Assembly (NCBI GenBank): GCA_038209965.1 | Contig: JBBQXF010000110.1 | Span: 1-15,630 of the forward strand | Length of the DNA: 15,630 nucleotides | From: JALONO01 sp038209965 | GTDB taxonomy: Bacteria > Bacteroidota > Bacteroidia > Cytophagales > Thermoflexibacteraceae | Direction of reading: 5' to 3' | Shown: piece after piece, positions 8,501 to 14,142 of the stretch | How the letters are laid out: each line of letters opens with the position of its first letter | Numbering within the stretch: the first letter of the stretch is position 1 | Notes under the pieces: generated by a model | Seen by the model: only the letters and a program-made list of their open reading frames with translations | Told to the model about the DNA's origin: nothing | Databases searched by the model: none | Translations under genes and position numbers: made by a program

Positions 8501-8902
8501 GATTACTTTTTCGGTCAGGGCTTCGGGGTAGCTCACTATCAATTCGCCCTGAAAGTTGCCCTTGGTCTGGTTGATCCGGTTCAATACTTCGGCCCGCTGG
8601 AGGATATTGGCGTTGTCCACCTCCATGAACTGGTAGGGCCGTTTGTAGGAAGTGGGAAAAAAAAGGACATCGCGCCCGGTAAGGTTCTGGAGATCGTTGT
8701 TGAAATAGAAAGCCTCTTCCCGGTCGGCGAGGACAAACAGTTGGTGGTTGGGTTTGAGCTGGTAAACGGCCGTGGCCAAGACTGCATCCAAGCTGCCGGT
8801 CAAACCCTTGATCTGAACGTGGCGGGCTTGTTCTATGGCCTCGGCAAGGGTCCGCACCAAACTGTCATTGGTATAGAGCGAAATAAAATCTGCGGTTTTC
8901 AT
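5558..8902 (-). CDS. mfd: Transcription-repair coupling factor Mfd
   Basis: 1114 residues from the ATG at 8902, normal for Mfd. Mfd is a DNA translocase that removes RNA polymerase stalled at lesions and recruits UvrA. Domains in order are: a UvrB-like N-terminal module (about 1-300, with the conserved FAVRGGIIDVFSY); the CarD-like RNA polymerase interaction domain (about 435-502, LQIGDYVTHIDYGVGRFIGL); the RecG-type helicase core with Walker A GDVGFGKTE (588-596), Walker B DEEQ (689-692), SAT (715-717) and motif VI QMRGRVGRSNR (858-868); the translocation segment LDIRGAGDLLG; and the C-terminal TRCF domain with DTYVNNISERLQLY. A longer frame runs upstream to a TTG at 9121, but it would cross a strong terminator hairpin and the 3' end of the esterase gene, so 8902 is preferred. 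Its stop overlaps the xerD stop. Confidence 0.97.
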   Translation of the reverse strand: MKTADFISLYTNDSLVRTLAEAIEQARHVQIKGLTGSLDAVLATAVYQLKPNHQLFVLADREEAFYFNNDLQNLTGRDVLFFPTSYKRPYQFMEVDNANILQRAEVLNRINQTKGNFQGELIVSYPEALTEKVINKRSLIENTFTAKVGEKLDADFVADLLTQYDFEKTDFVYEPGQFAVRGGIIDVFSYAGNLPYRLELLGDEIESIRSFDPHTQLSVSNVPIISLIPNVQTKLLQETRESFLRYIPKTTKIWVKDLELTREVIGKYFEKASQDFAQIVSGNIQLISDPGQLFETRASFDEGLTSFALIEFGRRFASNGTAQGKEFSFASKLQPAFNKDFNLIAQHLDENQARGITNVVAADQAKQLERMKTIFDEIDRFLKFQGLNIALREGFLDENLKLACYTDHQFFERFHRYKAKEKYTKGQAMTMRELRSLQIGDYVTHIDYGVGRFIGLEKTEMNGRSQESIRLIYRDDDILLISLQSLHKIAKYSGKDGATPSLHKLGSQDWENKKRNVKKKVRDIAQELIKLYAKRRAAPGFAFPPDNYLQAELETSFLYEDTPDQAKAAALVKEDMEKSYPMDRLVCGDVGFGKTEVAIRAAFKAANGGKQVAILVPTTILAMQHYKTFSERLKNFPIRIEYINRFKSTKQINDTLKATEEGKIDILIGTHRIVSSDIKFKNLGLMVIDEEQKFGVKTKDRLKEFRVNVDVLTLSATPIPRTLQFSLMGARDLSIIATPPPNRQPVTTEIHSFNEEIIRDSISYEIRRGGQVFFVHNRIGDIVEIANIVLRLIPDARIGIAHGQMEGKKLEETMLKFIDGEYDVLVSTNIIESGLDIPNANTIIINRAHYFGLSDLHQMRGRVGRSNRKAFCYLLVPGMTGMNADARKRLNVLEEFSDLGDGFKVAMRDLDIRGAGDLLGAEQSGFINDLGFEMYHQVLDEAIQELKETDFKELFAHELILKKEDFVADCTIETDFEILIPDTYVNNISERLQLYTQTDRLKDEDALQKFRTDLADRFGPLPKPVVDLLKTVQLRWRAQKLGFEKLILKNGSLKSYFINKDIYFQSDVFGKIIRFATKNPKLCRLKENAKGPILIIDNVGNVDRVIHLLSEMSH

Positions 8903-9005
8903 CGAATGGTGGCGGCCCGCCCGGGCCAACTGGAAAACACAAACCACCTGCTTGGGTGCTTTGTTTTGCCAATCACGGGGAAGCGATATTTTATCTTTTA
9001 GAGGA

Positions 9006-9013
9006 CAAAGATA
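9006..9013 (-). promoter_or_regulatory. Possible -7 promoter element of mfd
   Basis: Read on the - strand the sequence is TATCTTTG, a full match to the Bacteroidota -7 consensus TAnnTTTG. It lies about 104 bases upstream of the mfd ATG and just downstream of the esterase terminator, where a new promoter would be expected. No TTTG -33 element sits at the usual spacing, because that position is occupied by the terminator stem, so the call is tentative. Confidence 0.3.
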
Positions 9014-9014
9014 C

Positions 9015-9058
9015 AAAAAATACGGCCTCAGAGGGTGCATATCTCTGGGCCGTATTTT
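9015..9058 (-). terminator. Intrinsic terminator of the esterase gene
   Basis: The arms AAAATACGGCC (9017-9027) and GGCCGTATTTT (9048-9058) are perfect reverse complements. They continue inward as CAGAG (9029-9033) and CTCTG (9043-9047) with one bulged T at 9028. The result is a 16-bp stem and a 9-base loop. On the - strand the stem ends in a run of six T (9020-9015), as in a Rho-independent terminator. It starts 20 bases after the esterase stop codon, so it should end that transcript before mfd. The symmetric A and T flanks mean it could also act on the + strand. Confidence 0.85.
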
Positions 9059-9077
9059 GCAAAAGGTCGCTGTATTC

Positions 9078-11444
9078 TTATTTTTCAATCCAAACCCGCT
9101 GCTCATAGGTTTGGCCAGCAATGCTTACTTTTACGATATAAACACTGGGCGTGCCCACTTGGGCCCTAAGTTTTTGGATGACCCCGCTCAGTTTCACTTG
9201 CGGGAAGGTCTCGACCACTACTCCCAAGCTGTTGTAAATCGCAACGTCGCCCGGGGCTTCCAATCCCCCTCGGGTGAAGAGGTACAATTGGTTGGCGTAG
9301 CTAAATATCCGGACGGGTGAATTGGCCGCCTGTTCGTTTTCTGCGCCCACCGCCTCGTTCCCAAAACGCATGAAAAACCGGTTGTTATAAGTGCCAGCGG
9401 CCAATTGAAAGTTATATTCCCGACTGGAGTGCAACAAGTGATATTCTCCAGTGCTCCGGTCTTCGAGGAACATGGGCCGTTGGATGGGGTTTTCCACCTC
9501 GCCAACCGAAAAAGTATATTTACCGGCTTCCTTTACTTGGAGGGAGATTGGGAAGGCTGTTTGCCGTTGTTTCCGTTCTTCGGGCAATGCTAGGGTGGTC
9601 CAGCGGTTGCCTTCCCACAGCATGGAAAGGTTTAAGCCCGATGAATTGTCCATTTTGCCAGCGTCAAAAGCCGGATCAAATTGTTCGGTAAAATTTTTAC
9701 CAAAACCGAGAAAAAACCGATCCTTTAGACCGTCCTCCTTTTTGATGATCAGTTCGGTTCGTTCAAATTCGTCACCTTCGGTACGGTAAAAAATTTGGTT
9801 GTTGCCAGCCACTCGGTGCTGGTTTTTGAACACTATGTTGCCAGCACTATTGGCCAATACGAAAAATCCTTGGCAAACCGGGACATAGCGGATTCCAGAC
9901 AATTGGTTGGCCACGAGATAGCTGCCCGTTCCCGTACCCAGATCGTTGTCATCCCAGAACCAAGCCGTGCCGTTCAACCGGCTGCTATTGTCCGGGTCGT
10001 TAAAGAATAGCCGTAAGTCAATGGCAGAAGGGTAGGGGTTGCCCACCAAGTTGTAGCCGATGCCATTACGGGTAACCGGGACGGTGGTGTTGCCGTTGTT
10101 GGGTTGGCCCCAAAATTCGGCGGTGGAGTTGATGCCCCACATCCCGGCCGTATAACCCCGGCCAGCTGCCATAGTACCGCTAGCCAACTGCCAAGCTTGG
10201 GTAGGTTCATTGTAAGAAAAACGCATCTCCGCCGGGCCAGGCAGGCCCGACACATTTACGCCCGCAACGGGCATTGACCAGTAGTTATAACTGACGGCCC
10301 CACTGTTGCCCACTTGGCTCAGGTACCGTCGGCGTTGGACTAGAAACTGACCGGCACTGCCCGCGACCGAAGCGGATCCTTGTAAAAACGAACCACCATT
10401 TTCTACTTGTACCTTGCCGGCGTTGTCAAAACGACCATTGACCGTTACGGTGGAACCATCGGTAATGGCCATGGTCACCCCACCCAAAATACTCAAGTTG
10501 CGACACACAAAAGTTCGTTGGAGCGCGGTGGCCAAACTTGAATGTGGATAGGTTCCACTGATTATCACATCATCAGCTTCGATCGGGGCGCGGGGCAGCC
10601 AATTTGCCCCGTTCCATACCACTACTTCCACTTGGGCTGCATTGGAAACTTTCTTATGTCTCAACATCCACTGGTACACGTTGGGCGTGTTGCTCTGGTT
10701 ATCGGTGCGGTAGGCCGGGGTCCAGGCATCATGTCCAACACCGGGATAAATCCTGAGTTCTGCCTTGGGATTGGGGGTGGGCGTGCAGGCATTGATTTGC
10801 CTTACCCACTCTTGGGAGTGCACTAGTTGAATCGTATTATCAGCATCGCCGTGGTGCGCCCAAACGGGGATGTTGTTGTTGGCAATTGCACAGGGCGGAG
10901 TACTAGGATCGGGCCAAGCAGCCGCACACACAGGCACAATGGCCGTAAACCATTGGGGATATCGGGTAGGCATTTGCCAAACAGCTCCCCCGCCCATACT
11001 TAGGCCGGTCAGATAAACCCGGGTGCGATCAATGCTGCTCTTGTAATGTTCAAATATGTAGGGAATGAATGCGGGCAAGATTTCGACAAAGCCACCGTAA
11101 TTGTTGGATAACTGCGGGCTGATCACGATAAAAGTTTCTTCTACACCATTGACCACGAAGTTCATTTTGTGACCGTCTTGGATGAGTTTGGGCGGGCCAT
11201 TTCTGGCTACGCGCCAAATCTCAGCGTCGCTGCCGTTGCCTTTTTCCCCCATCCCATGGAGAAAGATCATGAGCGGATATTTCAGCGCAGAAGTGCGGTA
11301 CCCAGCGGGCAAGTATTCTAGGTAGCCTACGCCCTCAGGTGATCTTTTTGGTACTTGCTGGGCCAAAGCACCGTTGGATGGAAGACCAAACGAAAGCGCG
11401 AGAAACAGCAAAAAGGAAAACGGTAATAATAATTTGTTTTTCAT
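9078..11444 (-). CDS. Secreted alpha/beta-hydrolase esterase with T9SS C-terminal sorting domain
   Basis: 788 residues from the ATG at 11444. A signal peptide (MKNKLLLPFSFLLFLALSFG... up to ALA-QQ, about residue 29) precedes a prolyl-oligopeptidase/PHB-depolymerase-type hydrolase domain (about 33-260). That domain has an oxyanion-region motif FLHGMGEKG, nucleophile elbow GLSMGGG with Ser149, likely acid Asp202 in HHGDADNTI, and His238 in GVGHDAW. A long beta-rich region of about 450 residues follows, opening with 'VVVWNGANW..A..EADDVIISGTY', a pattern often seen in Bacteroidota surface proteins. The last 80 residues (PVRIFSYANQLYLF ... VYIVKVSIAGQTYEQRVWIEK) look like a type A T9SS sorting domain. 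The protein should therefore cross the outer membrane and be surface-attached or released. The substrate could be a polyester, feruloyl or acetyl ester, or a peptide; the sequence does not decide. A terminator follows it. Confidence 0.87.
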   Translation of the reverse strand: MKNKLLLPFSFLLFLALSFGLPSNGALAQQVPKRSPEGVGYLEYLPAGYRTSALKYPLMIFLHGMGEKGNGSDAEIWRVARNGPPKLIQDGHKMNFVVNGVEETFIVISPQLSNNYGGFVEILPAFIPYIFEHYKSSIDRTRVYLTGLSMGGGAVWQMPTRYPQWFTAIVPVCAAAWPDPSTPPCAIANNNIPVWAHHGDADNTIQLVHSQEWVRQINACTPTPNPKAELRIYPGVGHDAWTPAYRTDNQSNTPNVYQWMLRHKKVSNAAQVEVVVWNGANWLPRAPIEADDVIISGTYPHSSLATALQRTFVCRNLSILGGVTMAITDGSTVTVNGRFDNAGKVQVENGGSFLQGSASVAGSAGQFLVQRRRYLSQVGNSGAVSYNYWSMPVAGVNVSGLPGPAEMRFSYNEPTQAWQLASGTMAAGRGYTAGMWGINSTAEFWGQPNNGNTTVPVTRNGIGYNLVGNPYPSAIDLRLFFNDPDNSSRLNGTAWFWDDNDLGTGTGSYLVANQLSGIRYVPVCQGFFVLANSAGNIVFKNQHRVAGNNQIFYRTEGDEFERTELIIKKEDGLKDRFFLGFGKNFTEQFDPAFDAGKMDNSSGLNLSMLWEGNRWTTLALPEERKQRQTAFPISLQVKEAGKYTFSVGEVENPIQRPMFLEDRSTGEYHLLHSSREYNFQLAAGTYNNRFFMRFGNEAVGAENEQAANSPVRIFSYANQLYLFTRGGLEAPGDVAIYNSLGVVVETFPQVKLSGVIQKLRAQVGTPSVYIVKVSIAGQTYEQRVWIEK

Positions 11445-11834
11445 GGTTGGCAAGTTGTAAAAAAAAGCCCTGTTTTTTGGATTGAAAAGTTCAGAAGCGT
11501 TGCACACGTTGTAATTTGTGCCCGATAGTCGAAAGCAATATTAGTAAGAGAATATCGATCTGGAGGTAAGTTTTGAGAAAAAATTATAAAAAAAATATTT
11601 ATCCACGAATTTTTTAAGGATATAAAAACGAATTCATTCAATAAAACCAAGAAACAAGATTTATTTTACCCCAATTATTCATTTGGTGGATTTAATCTTC
11701 ATGTAAGGTTCTAAAAAAATATTTCAAAAATAATAAGTTTTAAAAAAAAGTGGCAACCCTAGCACGGTGCGATTTTAAAGCCAGCATTGGTCAAGTAAGT
11801 TTATAACTCAACTACCGTTTGCCCAACCGAAAAT
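11445..11834. other. AT-rich non-coding stretch upstream of the esterase gene
   Basis: No plausible gene is seen in about 390 bases. The part 11581-11760 has only 39 G or C among 180 bases by direct count, far below the surrounding genes, and contains many A and T runs. It should contain the esterase promoter on the - strand, but no convincing -33/-7 pair is present. CAAAAATA at 11725-11732 reads TATTTTTG on the - strand and fits the -7 consensus, but it lies 280 bases upstream of the start codon. A single DnaA-box-like TTATCCACG occurs at 11599-11607. From about 11825 the sequence begins to resemble the tail of the repeat unit that follows. Confidence 0.6.
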
Positions 11835-12032
11835 GACCTGCATTTTGCTTTGTTGTGTTAATCAAGGCAAGAATTGTATAATTCACACCTACCGAGAACG
11901 ACCTTCTCTTTGCTTTTATTGTATTAATCTATGCAGCAATTGCATAATTCTCACCTTTCTGGAAACGACCTCCATTTTGCTTTATTGTATTAATCTGTGC
12001 AGAAATTACATAATTCGCGTCTATCTTAACCC
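11835..12032. repeat. Short tandem repeat array, three units of about 66 bp
   Basis: Three imperfect units start at 11835, 11900 and 11967, each with GACCT. Each continues with a T-rich stretch (CATTTTGCTTTATTGTA in the third), then a core TTAATCTGTGCAGAAATT and an ATAATTC(A/T)CACCT-like end. The cores start at 11858, 11924 and 11990, exactly 66 bases apart. Unit 2 contains a small hairpin-capable sequence, TATGCAGCAATTGCATA (11929-11945, 6-bp arms). The units are too diverged and irregular for CRISPR and have no cas genes nearby. The third core is also the start of the first long unit, so the short and long arrays are nested. Confidence 0.8.
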
Positions 12033-12497
12033 ATCGGGACGAACAACCGATAAAAGGGGGGCCAGGTATTTGTTTGCCGAGTATCAGGTTGCTATCCGTT
12101 ACTGGTTCTTTCTGGCAAGCGTTTATCCTGCTCTGGTCAATACCTGACCGGGCCCAGCTGGTAATGTGCAGGAAATATATCATTCACACTTATTTTGACC
12201 AGCAAGGACAAATCAAGCGACGAAAGAGGGCTGGGTATCTTGCTTGCCGAGTATCAGATAGCTACCCGTTGTTGAGTCTTTGTGGCAAGTCCCTATTCTG
12301 CCCTGGTCAACGCCAGACTAGGTTCAGCTGGATTAATCTGTGCAGAAATTGCATCGTTCACACTCGTTTTGACCTGCCGGGACAAAACAAGCGACGGAAG
12401 AGGGGATATTTTATTTGCCGAGTCCTGAGCTGTGCCGCCCGTTATTGACTTTCCTTGCCAAGCGTTTATTCCGCCCTGGTCAATACCTGACCGGGCC
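11990..12497. repeat. Long tandem repeat array, three units of about 171 bp, running into the amidohydrolase 3' end
   Basis: Units are approximately 11990-12160, 12161-12330 and 12331-12497. Each begins with the same TTAATCTGTGCAGAAATT core as the short array, continues through a G/A-rich middle and a TTTGCCGAGTATCAG-like block, and ends near CTGGTCAA...CAGCTG. Units 1 and 3 share the core at 11990 and 12333 (offset 343) and an exact 22-base match at 12133-12154 and 12476-12497 (same offset). Unit 2 is the most diverged at its end. The last 32 bases of unit 3 lie inside the amidohydrolase coding sequence and encode its final residues and stop. Open frames through the array shift phase between units, so I do not think it is coding. 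Confidence 0.8.
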
Positions 12498-14055
12498 TCG
12501 CACCAGTGTGTTTGCCCGCTCGCACCACCGCCACCCCGTTCACATACACGTAGGCAATGCCTGTAGCATAAGCGTGGGGCTTGTCAAAAGTGGCTTGGTC
12601 GGTGATCTGATCAGGATCAAAAATGACCAAATCGGCGGCCAAGCCCAGCTTGAGCAGTCCGCGGTCCCCAAAGCCGAAACGTTGGGCGGGCAGGGAGGTC
12701 ATGCGGCGCACGGCATCTTCCAGCCGGATGATTTTTAGCTCGCGCACATAGCGGCCGAGCACCCGGGCATTGGTTCCATAAGCGCGGGGGTGGGGCACAT
12801 CGCGGCCAAACTTGGCCACGCCCGCATCCGAGGCGATCATCGTGTTGGGATATTGCAATATCCGCTTGATGTCCTCTTCGCTCATAGTGTGGTAGATCAT
12901 CTGGGCCCCGCCGGCCAGCATCAATTGCAGCACGGTCTCGATCTCATCGTTGAGCGATGGTTTCCGTCCCAGCCGCTGCGCCGCTATTTGTTGGATGTTC
13001 TTGCCATTGCAACTTGAGTCGGCCCGATGGCGGGCCACGAAGGCATAGTCCAGCCGTTTGGAACCGCTCTGGCGGAGGGTGTTGTCTTTGATCGATTTCA
13101 CGATCTGTTTTTTGGTGACGGGATCGGCCAAGCGGGTGGCCAGTGCCGAGTCGCCGTCGGCCAAGGCCCACGATGGCAACAGCACGCCCAAGTTGGTGCT
13201 GCTGGCCGTGTAGGGATACTGATCCACATTTACATCGATCCCCTCGGCCCGGGCCGCTTCCACAGCCGCGATCAGCTCGCTGCTCCGGTCCCAATTGTTG
13301 CGGCCCGAAGTTTTGAGGTGCGAGATCTCGACCGGCAACCCAGCTTGCCGCCCAATGTCAATGGCCTCGCGGATGGCGGGCAGCACCGAATCGGCCTCGT
13401 TTCGGATGTGGGAGGCATATATGCCCCGGTATTTGGCCGCTACTTTGGCCAAGGCGATCACCTCGGCGGTGCTGGCGTAGGTGCCCGGGATATAGATCAG
13501 CCCAGTGGACAGACCAACCGCCCCATCGCGCATGCCCTGATCCATAATGGCCTCCATTTTCACCAATTCCTCGGGGGAGGGATTGCGGCGCGATAATTTC
13601 ATCACTGCCCGGCGGATGGCATTGTGGCCCATGAGCGAGGCAAAGTTGGGGGAAATCTGCAAGGTGCGAAGTTTGGCAAAGTAATCGGCCAAATTGGTGT
13701 TGGAGCTACCACAGTTTCCGGTAATGATGGTGGTCACCCCGTCGTACAGAAAATTATCGGCAGTGGGCGTGTCCTCTAGTGATCCCTCCACGTGGGTGTG
13801 GACATCGATAAATCCCGGTGCAATGACCATGCCCCCCGCATCCAATACTTCGACCGCCTCATTGGCCGCCAGATCGGGGCCGATGGCGACAATTTTGCCG
13901 CTTTTGATGGCTATTTCGGCGCGGTACCAGGGATTGCCCGACCCGTCGACGATCCGCCCGTTACGGATGAGGAGATCATAGCGCTGGGCCAGCAGCGGTT
14001 GTGCCAATAGTTGGCAAAGAGCCAAACCCAGCAAAGCAGAGGAAAAACGTTGCAT
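12466..14055 (-). CDS. Exported D-aminoacylase-type amidohydrolase (N-acyl-D-amino-acid deacylase family)
   Basis: 529 residues from the ATG at 14055; the frame extends to 14076 only with a TTG. A signal peptide, MQRFSSALLGLALCQLLAQPLLA-Q, points to export to the periplasm. The mature protein is a TIM-barrel amidohydrolase opening YDLLIRNGRIVDGSGNPWYRAEIAI. Metal and active-site residues typical of N-acyl-D-amino-acid deacylases are visible: His86 and His88 in FIDVHTHVEG, Cys115 in TGNCGSSN, His216 in ASHIRNE, His246 in EISHLKTSG, and Asp410 in IASDAG. The closing beta-sandwich contains GLAADLVIFDPDQI and GKHTGARPGQVL, both usual for the family. The likely reaction is hydrolysis of N-acylated D-amino acids or D-aminoacyl peptides, perhaps from cell-wall material (inference). 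Its last eleven codons lie within the third long repeat unit. It is divergent from fumC. Confidence 0.9.
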   Translation of the reverse strand: MQRFSSALLGLALCQLLAQPLLAQRYDLLIRNGRIVDGSGNPWYRAEIAIKSGKIVAIGPDLAANEAVEVLDAGGMVIAPGFIDVHTHVEGSLEDTPTADNFLYDGVTTIITGNCGSSNTNLADYFAKLRTLQISPNFASLMGHNAIRRAVMKLSRRNPSPEELVKMEAIMDQGMRDGAVGLSTGLIYIPGTYASTAEVIALAKVAAKYRGIYASHIRNEADSVLPAIREAIDIGRQAGLPVEISHLKTSGRNNWDRSSELIAAVEAARAEGIDVNVDQYPYTASSTNLGVLLPSWALADGDSALATRLADPVTKKQIVKSIKDNTLRQSGSKRLDYAFVARHRADSSCNGKNIQQIAAQRLGRKPSLNDEIETVLQLMLAGGAQMIYHTMSEEDIKRILQYPNTMIASDAGVAKFGRDVPHPRAYGTNARVLGRYVRELKIIRLEDAVRRMTSLPAQRFGFGDRGLLKLGLAADLVIFDPDQITDQATFDKPHAYATGIAYVYVNGVAVVRAGKHTGARPGQVLTRAE

Positions 14056-14081
14056 AAAAAGTGGGATAGAAACCAAGTGGC

Positions 14082-14089
14082 CAAAAGTA
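14082..14089 (-). promoter_or_regulatory. Possible -7 promoter element of the amidohydrolase gene
   Basis: On the - strand this reads TACTTTTG, matching the Bacteroidota TAnnTTTG -7 consensus. It lies 27 bases upstream of the ATG at 14055, giving a short leader. It would leave a TTG start at 14076 at or very near the transcript 5' end, which favours the ATG. A TTTG -33 element is not present at the usual spacing. Confidence 0.4.
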
Positions 14090-14109
14090 CATTTAATATT
14101 TTTCTAACT

Positions 14110-14117
14110 TAATTTTG
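14110..14117 (+). promoter_or_regulatory. Possible -7 promoter element of fumC
   Basis: TAATTTTG matches TAnnTTTG and lies 25 bases upstream of the fumC ATG, inside the 87-base divergent region. A -33 TTTG is not found; the nearest candidate is TTTA at 14092-14095, closer than usual. It overlaps the left arm of an inverted repeat (14111-14141). Confidence 0.4.
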
Positions 14118-14141
14118 GCCCAAACCTAATTGGCTAAAATT
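14111..14141. promoter_or_regulatory. Inverted repeat immediately upstream of fumC
   Basis: The arms AATTTTGGCCCAA (14111-14123) and TTGGCTAAAATT (14130-14141) can form 12 pairs with one G-T pair and one bulged C, around a 6-base spacer. The repeat overlaps the predicted -7 element and ends one base before the ATG at 14143. It could be an operator, or, if transcription starts further upstream, a hairpin covering the translation start. Confidence 0.4.
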
Positions 14142-14142
14142 T

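Noticed and set aside
5558..9121. Longer Mfd with a 73-residue N-terminal extension
   Set aside because: It would require a TTG start inside the esterase gene and would cross the terminator hairpin; the extension shows no similarity to Mfd.
11581..11760. Replication origin
   Set aside because: The region is AT-rich and has one DnaA-box-like sequence (TTATCCACG at 11599-11607), but I found no cluster of boxes and no dnaA, dnaN or other typical neighbour.
11833..12448. Open frames with Cys-rich repeated peptides (CINLCxNCII...) across the repeat array, at 11833-12147 and 12074-12448
   Set aside because: The repeat periods (66 and about 171) are multiples of three, so repeats keep frames open by themselves. 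Homologous peptide segments change frame within and between units, unit 3 has a stop where unit 2 is open, and neither frame has a convincing start context.
11835..12497. CRISPR array
   Set aside because: Units are too long and diverged, the regions between cores are themselves repeated instead of unique spacers, and no cas gene is present.
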